From positions 39,234-103,233 of the forward strand of contig QNQO01006965.1 of the NCBI GenBank assembly GCA_003290165.1: 64,000 bases of DNA, given 5' to 3'. Position 1 is the stretch's first letter, and each line of letters opens with the position of its first letter. The DNA comes from Berberis thunbergii. Its lineage: Eukaryota; Streptophyta; Magnoliopsida; Ranunculales; Berberidaceae. The position numbers and the translations under genes were made by a program. Shown piece after piece: positions 1-10,582 of the stretch. The notes beneath the pieces were generated by a model, which saw only the letters and a list, made by a program, of their open reading frames with translations, was not told where the DNA came from and did not search any database.

Positions 1-51
1 CAGACTCGTTATAATAAATGAAGAATAGTTAGAAAACAAGCATATGAGTTA

Positions 52-1000
52 CCTTTCTATTGGGTACATCCACCGATAATTGACCGGCCCACCAAGCTTT
101 GCCTCACCCGGTAAATGTATCATCAAGTGAATCATGTAAGTAAAAAATGACGGAGGAAATATTTGTTCGAATTTGCATAAGATGTTCATAATATCGTCTT
201 GCAACCTTTCTATATCTGATTTGCGCATAGATGCTGAAAGAATCTCGACAATTCTGTAATAGGGCCAACAACACCCGATGGTAAAAATCCTCGAATAGCG
301 ACCAACAGAAGAGGTTGCAGTAGTACATGACAGTCATGGCTCTTCAATCCCGATATTTTCCCATCACTCATTTTCATACATCGGGCAATATTAGATGCGT
401 ACCCATTTGGAAACTTCACAGAAGAAAAAAACTTAAATTTTTTTATCTTTACTGGCGGATTAACTGCAAAATAGGGATGTCCCTTTACCTGTTTGTCACC
501 GACTTTCTTAAGCCATAACCATTTTTTTATACCCATATTCATACAATCTTGCCTCGCTTTCACAGTGTCCTTCGATGCCAAGAATTGTCCCAACCACACT
601 ATCACACATATTCTTTTCAATATGCATCACATCTAGTGCTTCGTCCAGAATATTCTTTTCAGTACGGAAGCTCGAAGAATATACTCTTCTTCGTCTAGTT
701 CAGATGTGTAGCTGACCTGTGCAAATTAGTATCACGATTATCAGGATGTTTGCATATCTGACCAAATTCCAAGTTATTCAACTTAGCCAAAATGTCATCC
801 CCCGACCATTCTCTAAGTCTAGTGTCGTTCTCCATTTTTCCATCAAAGTCCACCTTATTTGTTCGCCACTCGTGATCCTGGTGGGGCAACCATCTACGGT
901 GACCCATATGATTTTACCACCATATGATTTGCTAGGCTTTTAATTTCTCGCCAGACATTCTCAAAGAACCAGGGAATTTTATATTCCTCAATAAACCAGC
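52..1000 (-). pseudogene. CACTA (En/Spm) TNP2 transposase fragment
   Basis: This is a decayed piece of the TNP2-type transposase that cuts and pastes CACTA DNA transposons. Read on the minus strand from high to low coordinates, about 907-695 has the block HRRWLPHQDHEWR, about 650-600 has DVMHIEKN followed by a degenerate VGTIL, and about 500-210 has the DUF4218-like stretch with KISGLKSHDCHVLLQ. About 170-52 continues with HLPGEAKLGGPV and YRWMYPIER just before a GT dinucleotide that looks like a splice donor. The frame changes several times and stops are present, so it is not functional. The same protein family occurs on the plus strand at 40.4-43.5 kb, but this copy is separate. The piece ends near the window edge, so the element may continue to the left. 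Confidence 0.85.
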
Positions 1001-3137
1001 CACGAACTATTTCGAATCCGTTTGTAAGATTACCTTCCTACAACCCAGCCTATCAAACATACAATCCGTTTGTGGCATGCATGAATAATGATCCATAATT
1101 AGATGTGGAGACCATGTCCAACATTAGGGGTAGAACTATGATGAGTTTCAACTCATTATGAAGACCTCTTCTTTCCAACAGACCTCTAATAATTAAGTTT
1201 TGAAATTTCACCCTGAATCCTTAAAAAACATTACATAACAGATGATAAAATCCGCAATTACATAACAAATGATAAAATCCGCAATAGAGCTTAACTAAAA
1301 TTTGTACAATAAAAACAAACAAACCATACTTAAAAGATGAAAACATAGCAAGTTCTAGTGATAAGCTGGAATAAACTTGATAGATAATATAATTAAGAGT
1401 CGACTGAGTTTGCATTGGCATCCTTTGTGGCCGATTCATGAGGACTTGTTGGATCCAAGCTTTTGGTGCGTTGAAGACCAGGTGCTCGATGAAGCCTGCA
1501 ACGAAATGAACCCACATGTGTCGTAGGGGCGCATAGGCAGTTGTTGGTACTCTTGATACCACTTGATTGTCTCACCAGCCCGCCACCACCGCCAGGGGTG
1601 GCATGATGGATATTAGTGGGGTGCCCAGTCTGCTCGGTGTCCCTCATCATGGTGGTTTCTGATGGAATATGGATGGTTAGACGATCCTGAACCACCTGTA
1701 CAGGTGGTGGTGGTGAGTGCTCCATCAGTGGCTGAACTCTGCTTGTGTATTTATAGTGCTGCCAATGCCAAAGCATCCAGATCTAATGAGTTATTATTTA
1801 TGATGATAAGATTGAGAGACCCACCCATGTTGAAAAGCAAATCTAATCTGGTTTATTAGTGCGCCAAATAAGAATAAAACGATAGATAAATTGGGTAAAA
1901 AGCAATCTCTGCCATTATTGTACATGGACATGTGGGTTCACACGTCCCCCCCCCCCACCCATAAAATGATGGTTATGATCATTGTGGCAAGCAAATGTGT
2001 TTTAAGCTCTCCTCCGCATTATAATTACAAAACTAAAAATCGCCTTCAATTAGAGGCGTCTATGGATCAGATTTTGCAAATGTTGGATTCAAACCCAGCC
2101 TACTCGTACCTTTTCATCTTTATTTCTTAAAGGAACTTCATCAAATTAGTGTTATTTACTCTTCAAATGATGATTACCCTACAATACTTTCTCCTTTCAA
2201 TTTGAACTTGCCTTGGGCCTAATTCCTATCTGTTCGATTGGATTACTTGTGGGTGTGGTTTTATTTCCTTGAAAACTAACCATGGCTTCAATTAAGGCCA
2301 TGACTCTCTAAAACATTGATTTATTTACTTCTATGTGCCAATTGAGAACTTAGGAAAACACGGTAACAGAGGAGGAAAAGAGAAAGGAGGCTAAAATAAT
2401 TTGCGAGTTCCGATATTTGCATGCGACCACGGTTTATATTAATCATTAAATTTTTTATTTATTTAGTTTTTACCTCCCTACATCATTCAGTCCTCACATA
2501 CTCGAGAAACTTAAGAATTTAACTCCATATGAGATTATAAATTCTACTTATATATTCATACACGGACATGAGAATCAACATGCTAATAACAATAAATAAA
2601 TTTCGTAATGGTGGATTGATACCTTGGGCATGCACAAATCTCTCTGCTTCTGTGGTAAGGCTTCTTCTTCGTCTTCTTCCATCTGAATGAATTGGTGTTT
2701 ATAAATACATGGAGAGATGGCTATGAATGAATCACACTTTTTTTTTTTTTTTTTTCTTTCTTCTGTTTGTTTTGTGGTCGAAGTCACGAGCGAATGATTT
2801 TCCATCACGAATCTTTTGATTAGTGTCCAATGTTCATAATTAAAATCACAATAACAACTTTAGTAGTTTTTAATGCTCCAACTGCCCAACCCAACTACAA
2901 CTCTTGTCTCTCATTATGTATGTTGTTTTCAACTTTTTATTTCTTCTTTTTATTTCCCTTTCAAATCACGGATGTGGGGAACTCAAGGTTTCACACTCAC
3001 AAATATAGTTAATTAGAAAATATTCATGTTTAATTTACATATTCATCATCATAATTTAGTAAATCTTTGATTGAATTAATCGAGATGTAGCATTATTAAA
3101 TCATAAACCACTCAATAGTAATTTTGCATTCAAGTCC
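1001..3137. other. Stretch without a recognisable gene
   Basis: I see no protein domain or RNA gene here. There is a 27-bp tandem duplication at about 1232-1285, starting TTACATAACA, a ten-base C run near 1948-1958, and a poly(T) run near 2738-2755. The open frames are short and look like chance frames. Confidence 0.5.
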
Positions 3138-3297
3138 TTAGAGCACCTCTAATGGAGTGCTCAACCTCAAGCTAAAAAAAGGTAGACCAATTTGTGGTTC
3201 AAAGTGGGTGTACTCCAGTTGACCGTCTAAGAAAATCTCAAAAAAAAGCTAAAAAAATAATTTCCAAGGTGTAAATAACCATCTTTATACTATTTAC

Positions 3298-4070
3298 TAG
3301 GGTTGGGCAAGTACGGGTAACCGACCCAAAGTGTAAAAACTGAAAATCGGACCGAGAAATTTGGACCCGTGTTTATGAGGCCTGAAATCGGACCGAATTG
3401 ACCGGTTAACCGAATTTCGGGCCGGTCTCGATGCTAAGAGCAACATCCAAATTGGATACAATTCATGGTGAGACACTGAGACAAGCAAGCCCATTCTTCC
3501 CATCGATGTTCATCGCGCAAGAACCACAGATTCCCTCGCGGCAGGATTGGCGGAAGGTCAGAGACGGGTCGATATAATCAAGATCTGAGAGTGTAGATGA
3601 TCTGATCATTGCAAAAATGGGGAAGGGAGGGGCTTTGATCATTGCTTTCCTTCTTCTATGTTCTAGAGTGTGGATGATCATTGCTTTCCAGAGTGGGGAA
3701 GGCAGGGGAGAGGGAGGCGGCTCGGCCTCGGCCTCCGCCTTCGCTGAGTGAGAAGATGGGAGGGTCGGCTCGGCCTCCGCCTCCGCTGTGAGAAGATGGG
3801 AGGGTCGGCTGGGCCTCCGCCTTCGCGGCTTCGCCTTCGCTGTGAGAATCTCAATGTTGAATCTTCAATGAACAAAACAAATGTTGTTATTTTAAGTTAA
3901 CCTATTTAACCTGGGCCGGGCCGGGCCGGTTACCCGACGGGTTTCAGAAAGGAAAACCGAGGCCCGGACCAAAAAATTTGGGACAGGCCGGGCTTTTACA
4001 ATTGAATTTTTTTAATTAATTAAAATCGATCCGAACCGACCCAATCGGTTCAGTCCTAAATGCCCACTGA
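3298..4070. mobile_element. GC-rich segment nested in the Harbinger-like element
   Basis: The segment begins TAGGGTTGGGCAAG, like the TAGGGNTGGGCA ends of the hAT-like elements elsewhere in the window, and is rich in repeated CCGACCC and GGGCCGG motifs near both ends. The right end is near CAGTCCTAAATGCCCAC. I could not find a convincing 8-bp target duplication, so the boundaries and class are tentative. It carries a succinate dehydrogenase fragment and an imperfect GC-rich repeat at about 3695-3840 made of alternating CGGCTCGGCCTC and TGAGAAGATGGGAGGGT units. Confidence 0.45.
3478..3579 (-). pseudogene. SDH2: Succinate dehydrogenase iron-sulphur subunit fragment
   Basis: A minus-strand reading contains [20 protein letters not shown] followed by [11 protein letters not shown]. 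This is the [2Fe-2S] ferredoxin-like part of the mitochondrial complex II iron-sulphur subunit, SDH2. Only about 34 residues are recognisable; the rest of the roughly 280-residue protein, including the two C-terminal cluster regions, is absent. The residue before NGLAC is Lys where the family normally has Cys. The fragment lies inside a transposon nested in another transposon, which suggests capture of a host exon rather than a decayed local gene. It has no function as SDH2. Confidence 0.85.
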
Positions 4071-4309
4071 TATAAGGTCAAAATAGTCCAATGAGCTAAA
4101 CATGCAATACACTCCTGCGCGCTCATAACTGTTTTGTGTATCTAGCTAACCCAAATCTTCTCAGCCTATACCCATTTTTGGCAATAGTTTGGGCTGAAAA
4201 CTCAAACCCATTGAGTTTTAGATTTTCCATTAGACCATCAAAATCAACCCATAAAGCTTAAACAATTGTCATATTTAGCTTTTGAAATTGCCATATGGAG
4301 ATGCTCTTA

Positions 4310-5751
4310 GCGAAACATGTCTCCTAGTTTTATAAATTTGAATGTTGATTTGGACTAACCAAAGGAAAATTTATGCCAAGTGTGTACCATCCATCACAAA
4401 TTTTACGTTTCTCGATAATTAAATACTCCACAATTAAAGCAAATTAACTTCTTCTTACGACATCTTCGTGATGTTGAACAACCAATTATATAAGTTATGC
4501 ACTTTTTTGTATACTAAACTATTTATTTCTCATTCAAAGTAAAAAAAAAAAAAAAAAAAAAACTAGAAAGCTCATTTCGTGTTTCTGAGTACCAAAGGTT
4601 TTCAAGACAATTGCGCTCAGAATAAGCGTGTGGCGACATGCAATTGACTCTTTCTTGTATATCGTAATTGATCACTGCCTCAGAATGCATGTCAAGTTTA
4701 GTTTTGTTTTAATTGCATGTGTGATCTTAGCCACAACATAACCTCGAGATTCCGTGCCCAGAAGTCTACCTTGGAAGTCATTGCAAAATTTATAGGATTT
4801 GTGCACCTCAAAAAAGTACCCAACATAATTGATAGCCAAATTTGAAAAAGTTCATATCAAACTAGCACAACTAGTATATGGGATTTTGAGAGCCCAATTA
4901 TACAAAAAAAACATGATTCAAACAATCTTATAGAGTGGAAATAGCTTAAACGTCGCCTTACAGTGATGCCAAAAACTCCAATGATGACTCTACCCTATAG
5001 GAAGGCACGACGTCTTGGTTGGGTTCACAGGTTCACACTACAAAGGGATACTACAAGTATAATAAACATGTTTTTTTGAGTCATTTACCGGTACATGACC
5101 CACCCCAAATTCATTCATGGCTTGGCTTAAATCTTCGTTGGTTTTTCATGGTGCCAAAGTCCATGTGGGAATAAATTTATCGGCTCGAGGTTTTCACACT
5201 TGGGCGAGAGGACTGGGATGGTCAGCAAATGTACCCTTAGTTGACCAAACTTTGAATTCAAAAATCAAAACGTTATGATATCGTCTTTGCTACCTATTTA
5301 GTATGACAAAAGAGTCATTGTGGAAATCATGATCAGTCAACCAAATTCTCTATAAAAAAAATAAATTTGGAAGACGTCTATAAGTAAATCAATTTTAAAG
5401 TGAAGAAATTTATAGTAATAGAAATAGGTCGAGAGCAATCTAATTAAGGAGATGTCTAAAGCTCAAGAAAGTTAATGCCTTGCAACATTTGAGAGGAGCC
5501 TTACCTCATCCCAACCTACATATCTTAAGACAAGTGAAATGCAGACCACTAAATGATTGTAATCAGTTAGTTAGAGATTAAACCTCTCCCTCTCTCAACA
5601 AAATTTTTTTTTTTTTTTTTTTTTCTATTAAGAGACATCTTTGTGAGGAAAATTAGTGTGAGATACTTTGTGAGGAAACCAAAGACCTCAATGGAGGCAT
5701 TTGACCTTGTAAGTCGTGGGAACCAGGTCACTAGAGTAACTCCTTGAGTGT
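4310..5751. other. Stretch without a recognisable gene
   Basis: No coding domain, RNA gene or bounded transposon is visible. There are poly(A) and poly(T) runs near 4541-4561 and 5606-5624. The rest is AT-rich. Confidence 0.5.
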
Positions 5752-5760
5752 ATATTTGTA

Positions 5761-5928
5761 GAACCCTTCTAGCCGGCCTGAGATCTCAGCCTGGTTTTCA
5801 CGCTTGGGGGACAAATTTACATTTTTGCCTCTTCTATTTAAACACACAATCACAAAACACCTTTTGGAGGAGGGGCAAAAATGTAAATTGGCCCCCAGGC
5901 GTGAAAACCAGGCCGGCTAGAATTTCTG
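5761..5928. mobile_element. Foldback MITE, Mutator-like, 9-bp TSD
   Basis: This is a 168-bp near-palindrome. The left arm contains TTCTAGCCGGCCTG, then CCTGGTTTTCACGC and TTTACATTTTTGCC. The right arm is their reverse complement and ends in CCGGCTAGAATTTCTG. The element is flanked by the 9-bp direct repeat ATATTTGTA (5752-5760 and 5929-5937). Nine-base duplications are typical of Mutator-like elements. No coding capacity is present. Confidence 0.75.
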
Positions 5929-6045
5929 ATATTTGTATTATTGCAAGTACACGAAGATTATAGCTAAGAAAAATACCCATCGTGGATATAGATGCCTCAT
6001 TGGAACCAATCAAACTCTGGCATTTTGAACCATGTTCTACTCTCA

Positions 6046-6065
6046 CTACAAGAAATAAGACTTTC
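6046..6065 (+). mobile_element. Possible CACTA terminus
   Basis: The sequence CACTACAAGAAATAAGAC resembles the terminal inverted repeat of CACTA elements. I found no matching opposite end (such as TTTCTTGTAGTG) close by, so this could be a truncated end or a chance match. Confidence 0.3.
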
Positions 6066-6865
6066 ATGACATAAATTGAGAACGTGAATAAAAGTGTGTG
6101 TCTTCGTTAGATGTTTTAAAGTCGCACGTTAGGTGAACGCCATTAGCCAAGTCGTGATTGTGAATAACTTTCAAAACAAGGAGGTGCATATTGTTTACGT
6201 ATTTACACCAAGCCCTTGCTAATATAATTGATAAGTTAATTTAATTGATATGGGCCACTCTGCCAAAAAAATCCAAAAGCAAAGAGTGCCAAACTCACTT
6301 TCACATCCTGCCATTGTTTTCGAAAAATGAAAGAGTTCATTAAAGGTATAAGGCACGTATCTGTTTTATCTTGTACAAGGGTATTCCCCGTGCCCTTGTC
6401 TTTTTGGTTTGTATATTTCTCTCACTTTCTCGCATTTTAATTTCTTGTATAGTTCTTGAATGATTTACTTTTCACTTACTAGATAATAAAAGGATTACAT
6501 CTCAAAGCATGTAAGCAATGGTGTGTGAATTTGAATAGATGACCCAAACCATTGTTTAAATGGTTTTTGGTAACTTGGTTCGTTTTCAGATTTATTTGTA
6601 AGGATATCAAAAAAAGGCTTATCCATTAGAAGACTCAACTTTCATTTCGTAGATAAACGTGGTCGCCAAGCCTTTGCGCAGTCGACTTGACGAGTCCAGC
6701 CCAAAACATTGTGCAATCCTTGTGTGTCTTGCTCGTTCTATAGATTTTTTTAATCAGTTTTTGGTTTGATTTTCATCATGGATTTCTTATGTTCTCTTTA
6801 TGACCATGGGTGTGTAATCAAATGTTATTCATTTACAAATTGTTTTTTAACACCCCTATCGGAGT

Positions 6866-7380
6866 TGTTGGAAAACAATTAGAATAATGTATAAATTATT
6901 TGAAATAAATAATACAACAATACAAATACTATTTGCATTACAAATTGATTACAAAAAAATAAAATAAATAATTCTACTAACTTGTATTGCAGATTGAGGC
7001 TTGCGAAATCACTATTTTGAATTGGCGGAGTTGGTATGTCTTGAAATTTGTAGATAGAGGCTAGCGGATACGCTATGTCCTATAGATAGAATTTGCTCAT
7101 ACTCGGTGTTGTTGTTCTTTAGGCGTCTGACTATCAAGATTCAACTATCTAATACCAACACCGTGACACAAGGGTGTTAGTTCTGGCGAATTTACCGAAT
7201 GCAATCTCTCTCAGAAGTGAAGAAGAATGAATAACTCTAGAAAAAATTAATGTGTTTGAAGAACTTGTTTTTTCTCTTCAATATATAAAAACAAAAGGAT
7301 GTGTTGATCAGACTCATCATTTCTTAAATCAAAGGACACATATTTTATCTTCAAGTGCAAAAGACACATCTTTTCTCTTC
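6866..7380 (-). repeat. Inverted copia LTR
   Basis: This is the reverse complement of the LTR at 10038-10582. It starts TGTTGGAAAACAATTAG, the complement of the LTR 3' end, and runs back to the LTR's early CTCTTCAA-rich part. With the direct copy at 7381-7784 it forms a large imperfect palindrome of roughly 400-bp arms. Confidence 0.85.
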
Positions 7381-7784
7381 AAGTTCTTCAAACACATTAA
7401 TTTTTTCTAGAGTAATTCATTCTTTTTCACTTTTGAGAGAGAATGTATTCGGTAAATTCGCCAAAGCCAACACTCTTGCGCTACGGTGTTGGTATTAGAT
7501 AGTTGAATCCTGGTAGTCAGACGCCTGAAGAACTACAGCGCCGAGTAGGGGCAAAATTTTTCTATAGGGCATAGCGAATCCGCTAGCCTCTATCCACAAT
7601 CAAGACATACCAATTCCGTCAATTCAATATAGTGATTTCGCAAGCCTCAATCTGCAATACAAGTTAGTAGAAATATTTATTTTATTTGATTTCGTTGAAA
7701 TCAATTTATAATACAAATAATATTTTTATTGTTACATTATTTATTTCAAATAAATTTATACATTATTTTGATAAATCTCCAACA
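7381..7784 (+). repeat. 5' copia LTR, truncated at its start
   Basis: From GTTCTTCAAACACATTA to TCTCCAACA it matches the 3' LTR at 10038-10582 base for base with scattered substitutions. The first 140 or so bases of the LTR are missing where it joins the inverted copy. Confidence 0.85.
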
Positions 7785-7859
7785 ATCTATAGACATAATT
7801 ATGGAACAATTAGTTAATGGCGTCGAACCCCATGTTGAGAAACCAACAAGTTCAAGGGT

Positions 7860-8925
7860 ATGAATTTCAAACGTTGGCAACAGAAGATGTTGTTCTATCT
7901 AACAACCTTGAACCTTGCTCATATTGTCAAGAAAAATGTTCTTGTCACTGAAGGAGATGATATTTCCACAGATCAGTTTAATGCAATTGATACACGAAAA
8001 CATAGTGAGTTTTTATGCAAGAATTATATCCTAAATAGTCTTGATGATATGTTGTATGATGTGTATAGATCATGCAAAACAACAAAAGAACTTTGGAATT
8101 CTTTGGAGAATAAATTTTAAAATTGAAGATGCTAGTTCAAATAAGTTTATCATTGGGGAAATTTTAAAGTACCAAATTGATGCAGGAGGATTTCTAGGGT
8201 TCCTAATTTGGGTTCTTAGAGTTCCTAATTTGAGTTTCTAGGGTTTCTAATTTGCTCTCAAAATTATTTACTAAATAACTTTGAGTAATCTTTCAATTTA
8301 ATTAAAAATCTTTTAGTTTCCTTTTAGGATTATGCATTATTTTCTTTTAGGAATAGACTGCTTGTTAATTTTAGTAGTTTCTTTTCCCTTTATAGTAATA
8401 TTTCAATTATTGTTTAGGAAGTGATTCTGAACCCAATTTGAGCCAGATTTCTGGTAGTTTATTTCTTTTATTACGTATTTTGTTTTAACATGATTATTGG
8501 GGTGTTATTATTTTTGGTAAAATTCCAATATTAATGAGTTTTAGTTATAAAACCCAGCTTGTGGGCTAATTTTAGAGAGACCTTTGATTTTGATAATTTT
8601 AATTGAACATTGGAGTATTTCTCTGTGTTTTGGGCAATTATCTTGTGTTCTTCCCTGTCAATTATCTGTTGCTATTAGCCTACAGAATAATCGATATACT
8701 GGCTGGCGTCACAAATGATAGATTCGTAGATTGTTGTAAACCAAGTCGAGGAACTTCATATTATGATCCTAGAACTTGCTGCAGAGGGAATGGAATTGCC
8801 ACACCAATTTGCAGTCGGGGCAGTCATTGAGAAATTGCCTCCATCTTGAAACGATTTCAAGATTCGTCTCAAACATAAAAAAAATTGATTTGATGCTGAA
8901 GGATTTGGTTATCAAATTAAGGTTT
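7860..8925 (+). pseudogene. copia gag fragment split by a solo LTR
   Basis: The gag protein packages copia RNA into virus-like particles. The open part (7860-8120) starts NFKRWQQKMLFYLTTLNL, the UBN2/DUF4219-type start of plant copia gag, and continues to KELWNSLENKF. The frame then breaks. The later part is recognisable after the inserted LTR, at about 8720-8890, as VVNQVEELH, LELAAEGMELP and AVIEKLPPS, with stop codons in between. The zinc knuckle and everything up to RNase H are not seen. Confidence 0.8.
8178..8711 (+). mobile_element. Solo LTR inserted in copia gag, TSD CAAAT
   Basis: A 534-bp block starts TGATGCAGG and ends GGCTGGCGTCA, that is TG to CA, and is flanked on both sides by CAAAT (8173-8177 and 8712-8716). 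Removing it brings the two gag parts back next to each other, which confirms the boundaries. It has no coding sequence, and a TATAAAACCC motif near 8549 would suit an LTR promoter. It carries several copies of a CTAGGGTTCCTAATTTG-like motif at its start. The family is unknown. Confidence 0.75.
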
Positions 8926-9059
8926 TAAGAAGATCGCCACAAGAGTGAGGGAATGAATACTTTTGAGTTCGATGCCAAAAACAATGTTGTTGAGGATGGA
9001 AACAAGTCCAAGCCTAAGCATAACATTCAAAAAAAGTAAAACTGTGAAATACACAAGTG

Positions 9060-9427
9060 GTTATGTATTTATACTTGGTGGGGCAGCAGTGTCGTGGAAA
9101 TCACAAAAATAAACGTGTATAGCATGTTTCACAATGCAATATGAATTTATAGCCTTAGATAAGACTGATGAAGAAGTAGATTGGCTGAGAAATATTTTAG
9201 AAGATATTCTGTTATGGCCTCAACTCGTGGCTGCTATATGTATTCACTGTGACTTCATGTCAGCCATTGCACGAGCGAAAAATAACATTTACAATGGCAA
9301 GTCTAAACACATAAGACGGAGACATAACACAATAAAACAATTGCTCAAAACTGAGATCATTTCAATTGATTATTTGAAGTCAAAGGAGAATATTACGGAT
9401 CAACTTTCAAAGGGTATACCAAAATAG
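9060..9427 (+). pseudogene. copia RNase H C-terminal fragment
   Basis: RNase H removes the RNA strand during reverse transcription. The reading contains YVFILGGAAVSWKSQK, then the long open part with YEFIALDKTDEEVDWLRNIL, AICIHCDFMSAIARAKN, KSKHIRRRHNTIKQLL and the closing ADxLTKG-like DQLSKGIPK. This is the usual end of a Ty1-copia polyprotein and it stops about 600 bp before the 3' LTR. A stop lies between the first two motifs, so the gene is dead. Confidence 0.9.
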
Positions 9428-10037
9428 CAAGTGTTAAAATTATCGAGGGGAATGAGCTTAAAGCCAATCCAATGAGGAGTATACCTGGCGGAAACCTAAC
9501 CTAGCCAAATGAAATTTCAAGGCCTAGGTTCAAAAAGGCAAACTAGTTAGGTAAAACTCAAAGAATAGAGTGTACACACTTATTCCTATGATAAGAAATG
9601 TATACTACTTGTGATGGTCAGGGTGAATAATTATTTATTCTTAATGAGACTAATCTTTTGAGAGATGAGATGAATACAACAATGTATTAATAATCTAAGT
9701 GTCACCTACATGGGAGTAAATGTGGCGGGTCGCATTTATGAGAATGATATAGCTGAGTTCTCTAAAGCTCTCATAAATCCGGAATTTGTTCAAGACCAAA
9801 ATGAACACAACCGTATGAATTGAAAAATGTGAAAATATAATATGTGTGATGCTCATTGTCTTGATTTACTAAATATGGCGAACAGTTCAATGTCTCCTAT
9901 ACACAGGTCACCGATAAATTCGATAAGTATTTACTAAGGAAAGTTCCAGTCCAAAAGACACATCTCCCGATGCATATTATGTCTAAGTTTCTCTCCAGAA
10001 GACACCTTTGTATATTTGCTATACAAATGTGGGGTAT

Positions 10038-10582
10038 TGTTGGAGTTTGTATAGCAAATAACCAACATTGAAGATAAAGATGTGTCTTTTTGAAGAGAAA
10101 AATGTGTCTTTTGAATTAAGAAAGGACGTGTCTTATCAACACACCATTTTGTTCTCTATATATTGAAGAGAAAAACAAGTTCTTCAAACACATTAATTTT
10201 TTTCTAGAGTTATTCATTCTTCTTCACTTCTGAGAGAGATTGCATTCGGTAAATTCGCCAGAGCCAACACCCTTATGTTACGGTGTTGGCATTAAATAGT
10301 TGAATCCTGGTAGTCAGATGCCTAAATAACTACAATACCGAGTAGGGGCGAATTATGTCTATAGGACATAACGAATCCGCTAGCCTCTATCCACAAATCA
10401 AGACGAACCAATTCCGCCAATTCAATATAGTGATTTCGCAAACCTCAATCTGCAATAAAAGTTGGTAGAATTATTTATTTTATTTGATTTCGTTATAATC
10501 AATTTATAATACAAATGATATTTGTATTGTTACATTATTTATTTTAAATATATTTATACATTGTTCTGATTGTTCTCCAACA
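10038..10582 (+). repeat. 3' copia LTR (545 bp)
   Basis: It begins TGTTGGAGTTTGTATAG after a G-rich tract and ends GTTCTCCAACA. A TATATATTG stretch near 10156 is a possible promoter element. It is the most complete of the three LTR copies. Confidence 0.88.

Larger units (their letters stand above)
3141..4306. mobile_element. PIF/Harbinger-like non-autonomous element, TSD TTA
   Basis: The ends are imperfect terminal inverted repeats: the left starts GAGCACCTCTAATGG and the right, read as reverse complement, starts GAGCATCTCCATATGG. Both ends are directly flanked by TTA (3138-3140 and 4307-4309), the three-base target duplication typical of PIF/Harbinger and Tourist-type elements. At 1166 bp it is long for a MITE because a GC-rich segment, itself transposon-like, sits inside it at about 3298-4070. 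No transposase is present. The family assignment rests on TSD and TIR only. Confidence 0.75.
6866..10582 (+). mobile_element. Rearranged, internally deleted Ty1-copia retrotransposon
   Basis: The element is bounded on the right by a full LTR (10038-10582, TGTTGGAG to CTCCAACA). On the left it has a truncated direct LTR (7381-7784) joined head-to-head to an inverted copy of the same LTR (6866-7380). Between the LTRs only a gag fragment and the end of RNase H remain; protease, integrase and most of RT are gone. A GTGGGGTAT tract just before 10038 fits a polypurine tract. It is non-autonomous. I found no convincing target duplication at the outer ends. Confidence 0.85.

Noticed and set aside
2575..2808. 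Minus-strand 77-codon frame rich in Lys and Glu
   Set aside because: The basic and acidic runs come from a poly(T) tract and a GAA-like repeat, with no gene context.
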